The position numbers were made by a program, and so were the translations under genes. The notes below the pieces were generated by a model. It saw only the letters and a list, made by a program, of their open reading frames with translations. It did not search any database and was not told the origin of the DNA. DNA of 64,000 bases from Hermodice carunculata (Eukaryota > Annelida > Polychaeta > Eunicida > Amphinomidae): NCBI GenBank assembly GCA_964020975.1, contig OZ026613.1, forward strand, positions 68,910,192 through 68,974,191, given 5' to 3'. This document shows positions 48,079 through 58,908 of the stretch, one piece after another. The first letter of the stretch is position 1, and each line of letters opens with the position of its first letter.

Positions 48079-50250
48079 ATACTCGATCACTCCTCTTGGA
48101 ACCATTTTTACAACATTGTAACATACTTTTCCCTATATTTTGAAAATGCAGTGTTTGCCAGTTGCTTGACATGACATGCATCACATAGACTTAGACTGCA
48201 GGTTCTTCATCACAGGCTGTGTGTGACACCAGCAGAGAATGTGTCTTTACTTTGTCATAGAATTAAAAATGCTCACCTCAAACATGTCAAATGTCATGTA
48301 GTTTATGGCGTCAGTTGTGAGTTTGTTAGATGCAGTGTGGCTAAAGTAATTTTTATGTGTCCGAATGCAAGGCTGTTTTCATGTATCTTTCAGCAAGAAT
48401 AACACAATTGTACTGTCAGTGAGGGTGAAGTAACATCCAGGTATGTACACTGATTTCAGTGTTCATAGGAGGCAGTTTGGTCTGCATATTATTCTCAGAA
48501 TACTGGAACATATTGTTTATCAGCTCTCTCAACTGTTCCCATGGATGTCAAAATCATGAAAAATATTGAATTCTTAAAGACCAGAACAAACATCTTATAC
48601 TTTGTTGTACTGTACCATTCAGAATACAACAGAACTGGGAACATTATCTTTGATTTAAAAGGTTGCAGTTTAAGTCACTTGATATGATGCAAGCAAACTA
48701 TTCGTGTTGAAATGAGGCTTCCATCATCCATTATGCTGATATATATATGTATTGCAGAAAAGAAATGTTCTACACCTCGTGGTATTGCGTATGATGTTCT
48801 CTGGGGTGAAGCATGATTGGGCACTTAAACAGAAAAAAAAAGCGTTAGTATTATTTAATAGTAGTAGTAACACGAATGAATGGTAATGATCGAAGTTATT
48901 TTACAGACATAAATGAAGAGCACATATTACCAAAAGCCTTTGGGTAAATGTTGGCACTGAGCCAGGTCTCATTCCTCATGGTAATGAACCAATATGGAAA
49001 GTCACCCCCAAGTAGAGCCTCGCGTAAACAATATTGGTTGCAGCACAAGCGGCAAGAACCACGTGATGGACTCCTAAACCAGTTCCATTCCTATTGGAGC
49101 AGATAAAAATAGACATTGCATATGGCAACAAACATGTTAATGAAGCTGCTTAAAGCATACCTTTATATTACATTGATTGTTACTATTTATCTACAGTATA
49201 TCTTCGCATTACCTTTTATGTAATTTTATTGTATATCTTTTGGCAAATTCCTTTTCATGAAAAGTAAAAAGTGGGCTCCATGCCCACCTTGTTTTATAAA
49301 AATTAGCAGTCCCTACTTGATGTAGGTTGAGATGTGTTGAAATTAAAGGTTTGACCTTCAAAAAATATTTCTTGATTATCTTTTAATATAATATTACAAT
49401 TTTTTGCTTGTGTATTTGTTTTTATTTTCACTTAATTTCACTTACAGTGATTCCAAATGCTTAAACAATGGGAAGCTAAAAATCAAGCAAACTTTTGAAA
49501 ATTTGTATGAAAACGCCAAGAAAACAGATTAAAGTCGTTTGGTGAAATGGAAGAGCCATTAGAAAGGGAAAAATGTGATGAAAATAGACACCTTAATTCA
49601 TTCACAGCAACTGGCCAGTGTAACATGAATGTGCCTACAGGAACTGCCTATATGTCAGGCTTATCAAAATATGTAGAGGGACATGACTATTAAAGTGTCT
49701 AGCTTGTCGTTCCGATGAAGTAAAAGATTATGTTGTAGTTTCCTTGCAGTGTGTTTTGTTGTTCATTTTAAATACATGTGTGCTATCATCTTTGGGATTC
49801 AACTAAACAGTTGATTGTTCACATCTGTAGGAAATAGTGTTTTCAAAACATCATCTGGTTCCCAATAAAAGAAAAGACAGGATACACTTTGTTTTGTTTT
49901 GCAAACCGTTACATAAAAGCATCATTTAGTTCCCAGTGCCCATACACCTTATATTTTATTTGCTGGTAACTCGGTACCCTGTTTCTTTGATTCCAGAAAA
50001 AGGAAGATTGTGTACATCATAGTCATTATGCAGTTGTAGTACTATGTATCCCCACAGTAGAAATAACAGTACCATGTAAGGTGTAACATGTAACAGACAG
50101 CTGAACAGCTAATGTGATGGGAGAGCCACAATAATGATATTCAGCTGTAACCAGACACTGGTAAGCTGTTAGCTCACTGTAACACCTTGTACCTCCATAC
50201 AGTCTGAGAACTGTAATTATAGCCACAAGGCAGCAGCAGTATTGGATTAC
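48079..50250. other. No gene recognised
   Basis: Single-copy AT-rich sequence, probably intronic if the exon at 58.9 kb has an upstream exon to the left. Confidence 0.4.
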
Positions 50251-50283
50251 CCATGGACCTACTATCAGATAGTAGGTCCATGG
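50251..50283. repeat. 33-nt perfect palindrome
   Basis: CCATGGACCTACTATC, one A, then GATAGTAGGTCCATGG: 16-bp perfect arms with a single central base. It is isolated in single-copy DNA. Confidence 0.9.
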
Positions 50284-53099
50284 ATGACAGTATATTAATG
50301 TGCATATAACACAGGGCTCACATGCATACTTTCAGGCAGGTATGGAATGCCTAGACTCCTGATATTAAACTCTGGACTCAATCTCATACATAAAGTTGAG
50401 CACAACTTAGCTGTCCTTTCATGCAGAATTGGCAAACTTTGATGCATGGATCTTGTCTAGCATCTGTCCTCCCCCATAAAAGGTAATTAGTTGAATTTTT
50501 TGCTTAATTTTCAAAATTTGGAAATATTCTGAACAGTGATATCCAGTGTAAACTAAATCACAGCCATGTCTGACGTATTATGATGCACATCAGAACTTAA
50601 TTGCTGCAGTGACACTAGAACAGTGACCAGGCATGCATGTTCTTGCCTTTAGAAGTGTAAGACTATGCATGGTGGTAAGTAAGCAAGACTTTTATTTAAT
50701 GACAATAAGAATCAGTAATTAATTACTTATTAGTCGAACATACAATACAAGTAACTTGTACAGAAACATAATTCCAGACCAATTACAAGACTAGCTACAC
50801 ATGTAAACACATTGAAGTCCTGAATGAGTTGATCTGAACTACTACTACACAAGTTCACAATTGAAGACAAAGATCAGTACACAAGTCATGAATGAATTGA
50901 TCTAAATTATGACACAAGTTCATCACAATTGAAGACAAGGATCAGTACTGGTCTGTCAATGATTGGACGCAATTTGACAGGAGTGACAAACCATTGCAGC
51001 AACACATCTCCCAGCAAACAGAATGCAGGCACAGCATATAACCAGGAAAAAATGTAACTCCACCTGATCAGCTTCCATTGTAACAAAAATTTTCAAGCAA
51101 CAGAGGACAGACAATTCTCCAATCCATGTGGAATGCTTAAATACAATATTCTACTGAGATTCAACTTGTTGTTGGGGTGGTTTGCATTATAGTAGCTTTC
51201 TCAAGCCTTGGTGCAAGTCAGAGGTTTACCAACCCCCAACATTGTCACTTTAAGTGTAAATCATATGGACATTCATGTGACCTTTTCCTGTCCGGTAATG
51301 TGATCATATGTATATTACACAGATGCTACATATCTTGAAATGTCAAGTAAATCTTCTCAAAGTCTTCTATCTTGAGTTGGAGTCCGAGTCCATGCAGTAG
51401 ATCAAAGGTACCTTTAGACCATGCCTTGTATTAGGCTGTGTCAATCAAGTTCATTCCATTTAGGTCTAGTTATTTCAATTCAGGGACGAAAGTAACAAGA
51501 GGGAAAAAATCAATACATATGAACGCAATACATGAATCAAAATGGCAAGAAAAGTCAGATTTTTGGTACATATTTCATTTTGATGGGTATCACTATTAAG
51601 AAGTTAGTTACCTAAGTATAAACTAAGTATCTAATCATGCCTGACAGACTTGAGAATAATAATCCTTGTGCCTGGCGACATGTATGTGGGTCATGCATGT
51701 ACGTGTATCCAGCGTACAGTTATATACACAGTTTTCTAAGCATATTCAGGTCACTGCACTGCACATTGTACTATATTGTGTGAAATAGGTGAAGTTTTTG
51801 ACACATTGCCAACAACATGGGCAATTCTTTGCTATCTGTAGGTGATTCTTCTTGCTAAAAAGCTATCTGAATCAGAAATAAACGCATTTCCAGGATGAAA
51901 AATTCATTATCAGCATGTGTTTCAATATGCAGTTGCCATGGTTACACCAAAATGCATGAAGAACTTGCATTGGGGTGTCATACAGTCTACATACATGTGT
52001 TTGACTACCCCAGTGTAACGAGTTCTAGGTTTGGAAACGAGTTTTAGGTGGGGAGAAGAAGAAAAAAGACAATTGGACCACACAAAAATCGTTTATCCAG
52101 AGTGTTGGCTCAGAGTAGAGGATGGCTCAGCCTGTGGTGATCATGCATTTGCTTGTTGAGGTATATTCAACTATTTCAAGCCTATCTTTAACATGATCCG
52201 CCGGCAGGCATCAAGCCACTGAAACACTGCATGTCGATGTGATATGTGGCACCACTAAAAGGGTGATGTGGTGGGCAAGATGTGAACTGAAAAAAAGCCT
52301 CACAGACTTAGACCAATCGGCTCTGTGCTTGCAACCAGAATGAAACTTCGATGCCATCTCGGCCACTCCACACATTCATGAGCAAAGTGAGAATAATGTG
52401 CTGGCGTAATTGACCCCACCCGTTTTTTTCTGAAATTAAGTGTTAAAGAATTGTGTGTCTAATATAAAACGTTGAGAAAAGGGTTAAAATGATAGGGCAC
52501 ATTTTGGTCACATGAGCAAAACACGTATCAACAGGCCTGCCTCACCTGCACTGCCCTATTTAAATACCACATTACCAGTGCAACACGAAGAACGGCAATG
52601 GGGCTCCATTTGGGGGCCAATGATTTCTTTGTGCGGCACAAAGTAAACGGCACATTTTAATTACAGGGATGCAACCAGACAGCATTAACCCGCTGTAATA
52701 CTCGTTTTAAAACATAATAGGTATATAGTATATAATAGTTTCTTGATCAAATGCAATAATACTGTTATCCAGTATGCATTTAAGCTCGCCAGAGCACCCG
52801 TCAGAGCAATCGAAATGTCCTGGTTTCAGTCATAACGCATTCATGCACCATGATAGGAAGTACCTGGAATGAGCCATACAAAACCAGAAGTGATTACACG
52901 TGCTGCTTTAGTGGAGGTGTGAATTGTTAAGTCAGGTTAACCCCTTATCAACGTGTTTTATTTTTCTGTTGTTATTTGCCAAGAAATACTTGCTATGTAC
53001 ATGTACACACAAATATCAAATTCAAGTTCAACATCACAAACGCTATGTTACAGTGTATGTATTTATTGTTCATCTGGGTATATCATTTCCTTATGAAAA
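50284..53099. other. No gene recognised
   Basis: Single-copy DNA. At 50820-50945 two diverged copies of ATGAATGAxTTGATCT...CACAAGTTCA...CAATTGAAGACAA lie about 70 bases apart (short tandem duplication). No supported exon. Confidence 0.4.
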
Positions 53100-53125
53100 T
53101 GTTTTTTTTATTTCAGGTAAGTATC
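53100..53125 (+). promoter_or_regulatory. Recursive (zero-length exon) splice site candidate
   Basis: A pyrimidine tract TTTTTTTTATTTCAG is followed at once by GTAAGTATC, so a 3' splice site and a full-consensus 5' splice site share one junction (53116|53117). This is the ratchet-point structure by which very long introns are removed in steps in flies and vertebrates. It is on the same strand as the exon at 58865, and 5.7 kb upstream of it. The upstream exon of the intron is not identified. Confidence 0.5.
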
Positions 53126-55780
53126 TGGAGGTAGATTATGAGGTTATATCAAAATAAACTATAAGTTTCTGAATATTACATAAATTTGTGAGCTCTTGTA
53201 AAAGCAGCAGTGTGGCGTCTAATAAAAAAAGTGGCGGCCATGTTTGCAATGACCTACATTTCATTGCGGCTCGGTTCTGGCACATAATGGTGGTAGGTAC
53301 AAGGTAGCTGTGCCAGTGCATATACACACATAAACAGCCACTATTGATCATGGTGATTGTAACTGTTGCTAGGGCTGTGTGAAACCCATGCAGTGTTCAG
53401 AACCAGTGCATTATTTCTGACTAGGTCAATGCATGCCATATGAAGGATTAAGTTACAACCCTCCCCCCCCCAAAAAAAACTGGCCTATCATTGATTAGAA
53501 TAGGCCTTAAAATAATAAGACTTGTCAAGTGGTATCTTGATGCATTACCATAGTGATGATGCACAGTTTACTTTCACAGTACAGACACTGTACCATATGA
53601 GTTCCTACCTTCTGTGTAAAGTACTTAGTAGGTTCCACACAATGAGGAAAATCTGTCATCTTTTTTAATGATCAGTATGAATGATGAAATCGGAACATGA
53701 GAAAATCATGAGTGCAAAATAAATAAATGACATGATGTACGTCCAACAGCATTTGAGAGTATATGGAAAAATTAAAGCAGTTTTGTCCTTATGGACACCA
53801 TCAAATGGCTCGATTTGTCAGTTTACCTTTTTTTTTTTTTTTTTTTTGAAAAAAAAAAGATTTTGTTTAAATTGTGTACATATGTACAAAGGCTCAGACG
53901 CATCTTGGTCAATTGTACAGATTTTTACCCCCAGGTTCCTTTCCTGTAATTTTGTTTTCAAAGCAAATTATGTCTTGAGATACAACTGAAGAATACTTGC
54001 AATGCCCTCTAGTGGTGCATGTACAAACTAAATGGATATGTAAAAGGCAAGGTCATTTACAATAAAAATTTGTGCTGTGATGATTCAATAGTATCAAGAA
54101 ATGTACTCTCTCATTAGGATTTGCAGAATACTGTACTCCACCGTGCTGTATCCATCAAGTTTTAAATGGACTGAAAAAAACTATGATTACAGAGCAGATC
54201 TGTGATGCAGAGGCTGATTTCTTCACACCTGACACGATGGTTCGTAGATAGTTGTAAGGTTTAAAATTCAGCCATTTGAGGGCAAAGTGCAAATGACTGC
54301 ATGATGTGATGAAGAAACTTGCACTCTGGTGAATTTTACCAACCAAATGATGATTATAATGGGGTTAATTTGTCAAGTGGCTTCAAAAATGGAACTGATT
54401 GTTCATACTCGTGCCACTAATCTTGGTTGTTAATTGTTTATAGGTATGAATATAGACTTGTATATTTGTCACCATCAAAACACAACTTTTTGAAAGATTT
54501 ACATGCACATTATATGCATGGGGCCATTTCAGTGTTATCAGAAGCATAGGGGCAGTGCATGGGGGGGGGGTGAAGGTGGATACATGGTGGTATAAATGAT
54601 TAAACTTCTTGCAATCTTTGTACAAGTTTGTCATTGGATACTGAAAAAATACAAGTAATTATGTTGTGAGTACAAAAAATCTTGCTGGTGCAATTTCCAC
54701 TCAATAAAGCCTTTAAGTAGACACAAAGTTTTGCATATGTTCCATTATTCTTGTATGAGCTGAACTGGAAAATTGTCATTTCTAAATGTTGGCAAGTACA
54801 TGTACTTTTGTGGTGGACAGAAGGCATGATGGAAAAGAGTACTTTGAGTATTTTGTAGAAAAAGCATGAAAATGTACTATCTCTTGGAACATGTAAACTA
54901 GCTGTCCTTATTTAGAGATCGACACTCTGTGTCTGCAGTGGTTTAGTACGTTATTTTAATGCCATCCTAGTCAGAGCACAATTGAGTCAATAGCTTTCGT
55001 TGGCACTGCTCCCAACCTGCACCAAGGAAAGCTGCTGATCAAGGACGTGCCTTCGTGAATGGTCTTGAATACAAATATCAGCAAAAATGTTAGCACAGAT
55101 GACAATATACATCCAAGCCCTTTTGGGTGATTTGAGCAGGAAAGGGTTAGTTGGACTTCCAAATGTGTATTTTTTGAAAAAGAAAAAAAATGAAAGTTAA
55201 ACCAACCCTTCATAGTACGTAAACTGAAATTTTCAATAAGTAGTGAATATGATGAGTTTTGTACACTGCACAATTCACAGTATATCAATCTTCAGTCACT
55301 CACTCTGAGGGCCTTGTGAGTGCTATTTTAGAATTCCTTTTTTTCCAAACATTATTCCCTTGTTTGTAACAAATATTCATTTGTTGCACTGCTGACCATA
55401 GGTCACAGAGCTTCTGTGATCACTCCTGTCTGTCTGTCCTCTCATCTGTCCATAAACTATTGCTTCTGGATGCAGTGCAACCTGCAGTTTTCCAGTTAAC
55501 CCCATACATCCTTCAGGACTTTCCAAGTGTATGTAATTCCAGGTCAAGTTTGATATTGATGGTTCCACCTATAACATACAAATTATATGGACCAACGTCA
55601 AAATTTTGAGAATACTAGTTTTTGAACAGCTTTGAAGGAATCATGGAATTTGTCAGGAGTGTCGATCAAGCTAAAAGACAAAAATGTGTGGATATTTGGT
55701 GGAGCCTATGCAATATGCTGAAAAACACGGACCAAAAGGTGTTGAAAACACATTAAAATCAATATGTTGAGACAGAATAA
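53126..55780. other. No gene recognised; CTCF-like site at 54002
   Basis: Contains a 20-base T run with adjoining A run (53829-53860), a G run (54561) and a CTCF-like CCACTAGAGGGCAT on the minus strand at 54002-54015. No supported exon. Confidence 0.4.
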
Positions 55781-57340
55781 GGTTATGATACCAAATGTAC
55801 CACAGATGTGTATCACATGTAGAAGTTTTCTGTTGCATAATGTGGATGACCTGAATCCACTTTCTCAAGGTCATGGATGCAGTACTTGTCGGGATATGAT
55901 TTTTTTGTTATGGTCATTACGTCTGAACTTTGCATGTATCAATATACCTTTTACAGTAATATTATGGAGACAAAAGTTTATGATGTGTGAAGTGATGGTG
56001 CTGCCACTAGTGGTTGGATCAAGTATCATAGGTATTCAAAGTACATTAAATTAATTATTTTTATTATAAATTTAGATGGGAATTTTTTTTACACCACATA
56101 TGAGTTAGGGAAATGATCAAATTGTTTTTTTTTATACAATGAGAAAAAATATCAATTGGCCCAGTCTACTGGATACATACTCTGTACCTTATATATATGT
56201 TGTTCTGCAAATCATCTCACGTGTATCTGTCAGGAATTTCTCGCAAGATCTCCTTCTCCGTTTGTTTCACCTTCTCCATGAAATACGCAGTATGCATATT
56301 AATTTCCTGCCACAAAGCATGGGTTTGACACCTGGCGATCACAGGGGACGTGCAGGTCACATCACTGTTACAGATAGGCTATATGCACATTTCTCACAAA
56401 ATTAGCATTTTTTTTAGAAATTTCAGTTAGCAAATACCAAACTGATATTTCTAGTACTTCCCGAGCTATGTATAAGAAAAATTTCCATCTGCCTTTAATG
56501 AGTATTCTGTATTTCCAAAATGTTAATAATATCTCACTTGTCCCCACAGGTACCGACCAGTATCTTGCCATATCTTACCAAGCGAGACTAGGCAATCAGG
56601 TATGCAGTTGGGGCAGGAAATTAACATGCATGTCTCCTGTTGTAACATTTTGGGTGACCATAACTTCTTTTTTCTCAGGGTCCTGAAGGATGTGTAAAGG
56701 ATACTAATTTTGACATGTTGAGAAATAAAAAGGCTAACAATGCCAAATGTACCACAAATGTGTACTTTGTATCAGAAAAAAAGGTCAATATTTGATAAGA
56801 TGGGTGACCTTGACTATCACTTCAAGGTCACGGGAATGCACATCAGGAAATCAGGGACTGCTGGTGTCATTACCCAAATGCTAATGTTTCATTCATTTGG
56901 GTAAATAAATTTGCAAATGGCTAATTAATTTTAACATGAATATCATTACAGTTAGGGTTAAATTCTGCAGTGACTACTGTTTATTGTCAGGTCAGATTTG
57001 GCTACAAATGTTGAAGGCCTAGATCTGTCCCTGAAAATGATTTTATTGTGATGTTCATGATATAATAAATTGAGATGGAGCTGCAAAACTTCCATTAGGC
57101 CAGTGGTAAAATTTTGTGTTATGTTGCGTGACCTTGACCTATATTTCGTTTTCCCTTAAGCACTTCAGAAGAAGACACTAAATTCAGTACATGTATATTG
57201 ATAAAGAACATGGGGAATGATACCAAATGTACCACTAATGTGTGTTCTTGTGGAAGTTTGATGTTGCATTATACAGATGACCATGACTAATTTCTTGGGA
57301 GGGAATACATTTCAGAAATGAAGTTTTGGTGATGGTCATT
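55781..57340 (+). repeat. Three diverged copies of a CCAAATGTACCAC repeat
   Basis: The word TACCAAATGTACCAC or a near variant occurs at 55789, 56741 and 57221, spaced 952 and 481 (about 2:1). Each is followed by AxATGTGT, GAAGTTTxxTGTTGCAT-type sequence and a GATGACC / TGACCTTGA box. They look like units of one old dispersed repeat with ERR/NR5A-like TCAAGGTCA words. Confidence 0.6.
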
Positions 57341-58317
57341 AGATTATGTGTCTGCAGAGCATTTGGCCAATTGGCTTCTTGTTGCTGTATGTGTTTGGTA
57401 TCTCACTGGCACCTTGTAAATAATTGCGAGTGTCCCTTTGTTGCCTGAGAATGAATGACCCCCTAAGTGCTCCCAGTCTTAACCCATTGAGAAGCCCTTA
57501 ACTTTCAATGAGCAAGTTGTATGTTTTATGGTAATAAATGAGTACATGTGGCACTGCAAGAATACATGTGAAAGGCTGATTATAATTCCATGGTTTTGAC
57601 AGCACATACAAGCTGGATTCCTTACCACATGGTGTAAGCAAGTCTCCTTGATAATGTTTCAATTGTTTGGAGATCTAGTCACCAGCTTTCATGAGAGCAT
57701 ACTCTGGGGTACCCAGATTGTGCTGCAGAAAGCTGTTGACTCTTACAAGTAAGTGTCTTAATGGAAAAAATAGAAGCAGGTTTCACTTACAACATCAGAT
57801 GCCAGTTCACAATTTTTACTGGGGAAAAAAGTTGCATGCAGCTACATTGGTGTTGGGTCCCTCAGAATTTTATGGGAATATCGCAAGGCGAATTTTTTGG
57901 GTGATGAGTGTGTTTACTCATGAAAGATTGTTGACCGACCAGACAAGATGTTGAAGTTGTGTGAAGTTGTGTACTTGTTGAATGATGAAAGAAATATACA
58001 ATCAGTGAATATGAATGTGTACAGCAATATGGAGTATCCAATATGCAGTTCAGTCACTATGTACATTAGTAGGCGACCCATTCTACATGAATTTTTGCCT
58101 GTATGGCTAACCATACAAGAGAAGGTAGGACCTTGCACAGTCCATATTTAGTGTTGTGTCCCCTTCTTCCAGCTGTCCACTTCTGTTGTGTTTCACGCCA
58201 TCAGTGATTAAGCAAATGTTAATGTTATTACTGCTCTATTGAACTTCAAACTGTATGAAACATATATCTGCAAATTTACTAGTTTATGATCTAACTTTGT
58301 GCATTTGAACTTTTAAT
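57341..58317. other. No gene recognised
   Basis: Single-copy. GTGCTGCAG at 57721-57729 and CTTACAAGTAAGTGTC at 57741 could frame a 20-nt micro-exon, but the pyrimidine tract is poor. Confidence 0.4.
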
Positions 58318-58493
58318 GCAAGTTCAGCAATAAATTATATAAAATTACAAACAATCAGAAATGTAAGAACTCAGCAGTATACATCTGTGTGTGTCACCCT
58401 ATGACGCAAGTTCAGCAATAAATTATATAAAATTACGAACAATGAGAAATGTAAGAACTCAGCAGTATACATCTGTGTGTGTCATACTTTGAC
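58318..58493 (+). repeat. 88-bp tandem duplication
   Basis: Two adjacent units (58318-58405 and 58406-58493), starting GCAAGTTCAGCAATAAATTA, differ at only a few positions. A recent duplication in otherwise single-copy DNA, 370 bases upstream of the best exon. Confidence 0.95.
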
Positions 58494-58864
58494 ACTTATG
58501 AAGGGGCAATACCATGAACCCCTCATCACCGTAGTACACTGTATTTAAAATCTTTATTTAACATTTTAACATTCAATATTTCATCCCGAATAACCTGGAC
58601 AAGTGTAAAAATATTTACTTGGACGAAACTGAAGACTGTCTTGTGTGTGCTAAGCAAGCACAATTCTGAGAATTGCAACATATGTATCTATTCAGGGCCA
58701 ATAATACTCCACAGCGTATATATTAAGTAAAGTAAGTGAGTACAAATTTTATTGACAAGAAGTAAAGGTCAGAGCTGACCTATTTGTCCTGCATATCATT
58801 CATGTATATTTATGTGTTCTTTGTGGTAGCATTTGTTTAATTAGAATTATCTGTCTATTTTCAG

Positions 58865-58908
58865 AATGGCTGCTGTTGAAGATTCCTTAAGTGCTGCTGG
58901 ATTGTCGG
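58865..58908 (+). CDS. First coding exon of a host gene (partial)
   Basis: A good 3' splice site (TCTGTCTATTTTCAG) precedes A-ATG, and the exon ends TCGG followed by GTAAGTTTG, a near-consensus 5' splice site. The 43 coding nt (58866-58908) give MAAVEDSLSAAGLS plus one base (phase 1). The Ala/Ser-rich, acidic start and the splice-in just before ATG are typical of an animal gene with a separate 5' UTR exon. No upstream exon or next coding exon can be confidently placed, so the flanking introns probably exceed 5 kb downstream and perhaps 20 kb upstream. The protein is not recognised from 14 residues. Supporting context: the recursive splice site at 53117 in the same orientation. This is the most credible host exon in the window, but short enough that chance is possible. 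Confidence 0.55.

Noticed and set aside
57713-57755. 20-nt micro-exon between GTGCTGCAG and GTAAGTGTC
   Set aside because: The acceptor lacks a pyrimidine tract, and frame and transcript context are missing. Kept only as a note.
33967-58908. Direct splicing of the 33.97-kb exon to the 58.87-kb exon as one protein
   Set aside because: The frame from 34038 into 58865 reads AAT GGC TGC TGT TGA and stops, so the two cannot be consecutive coding exons.
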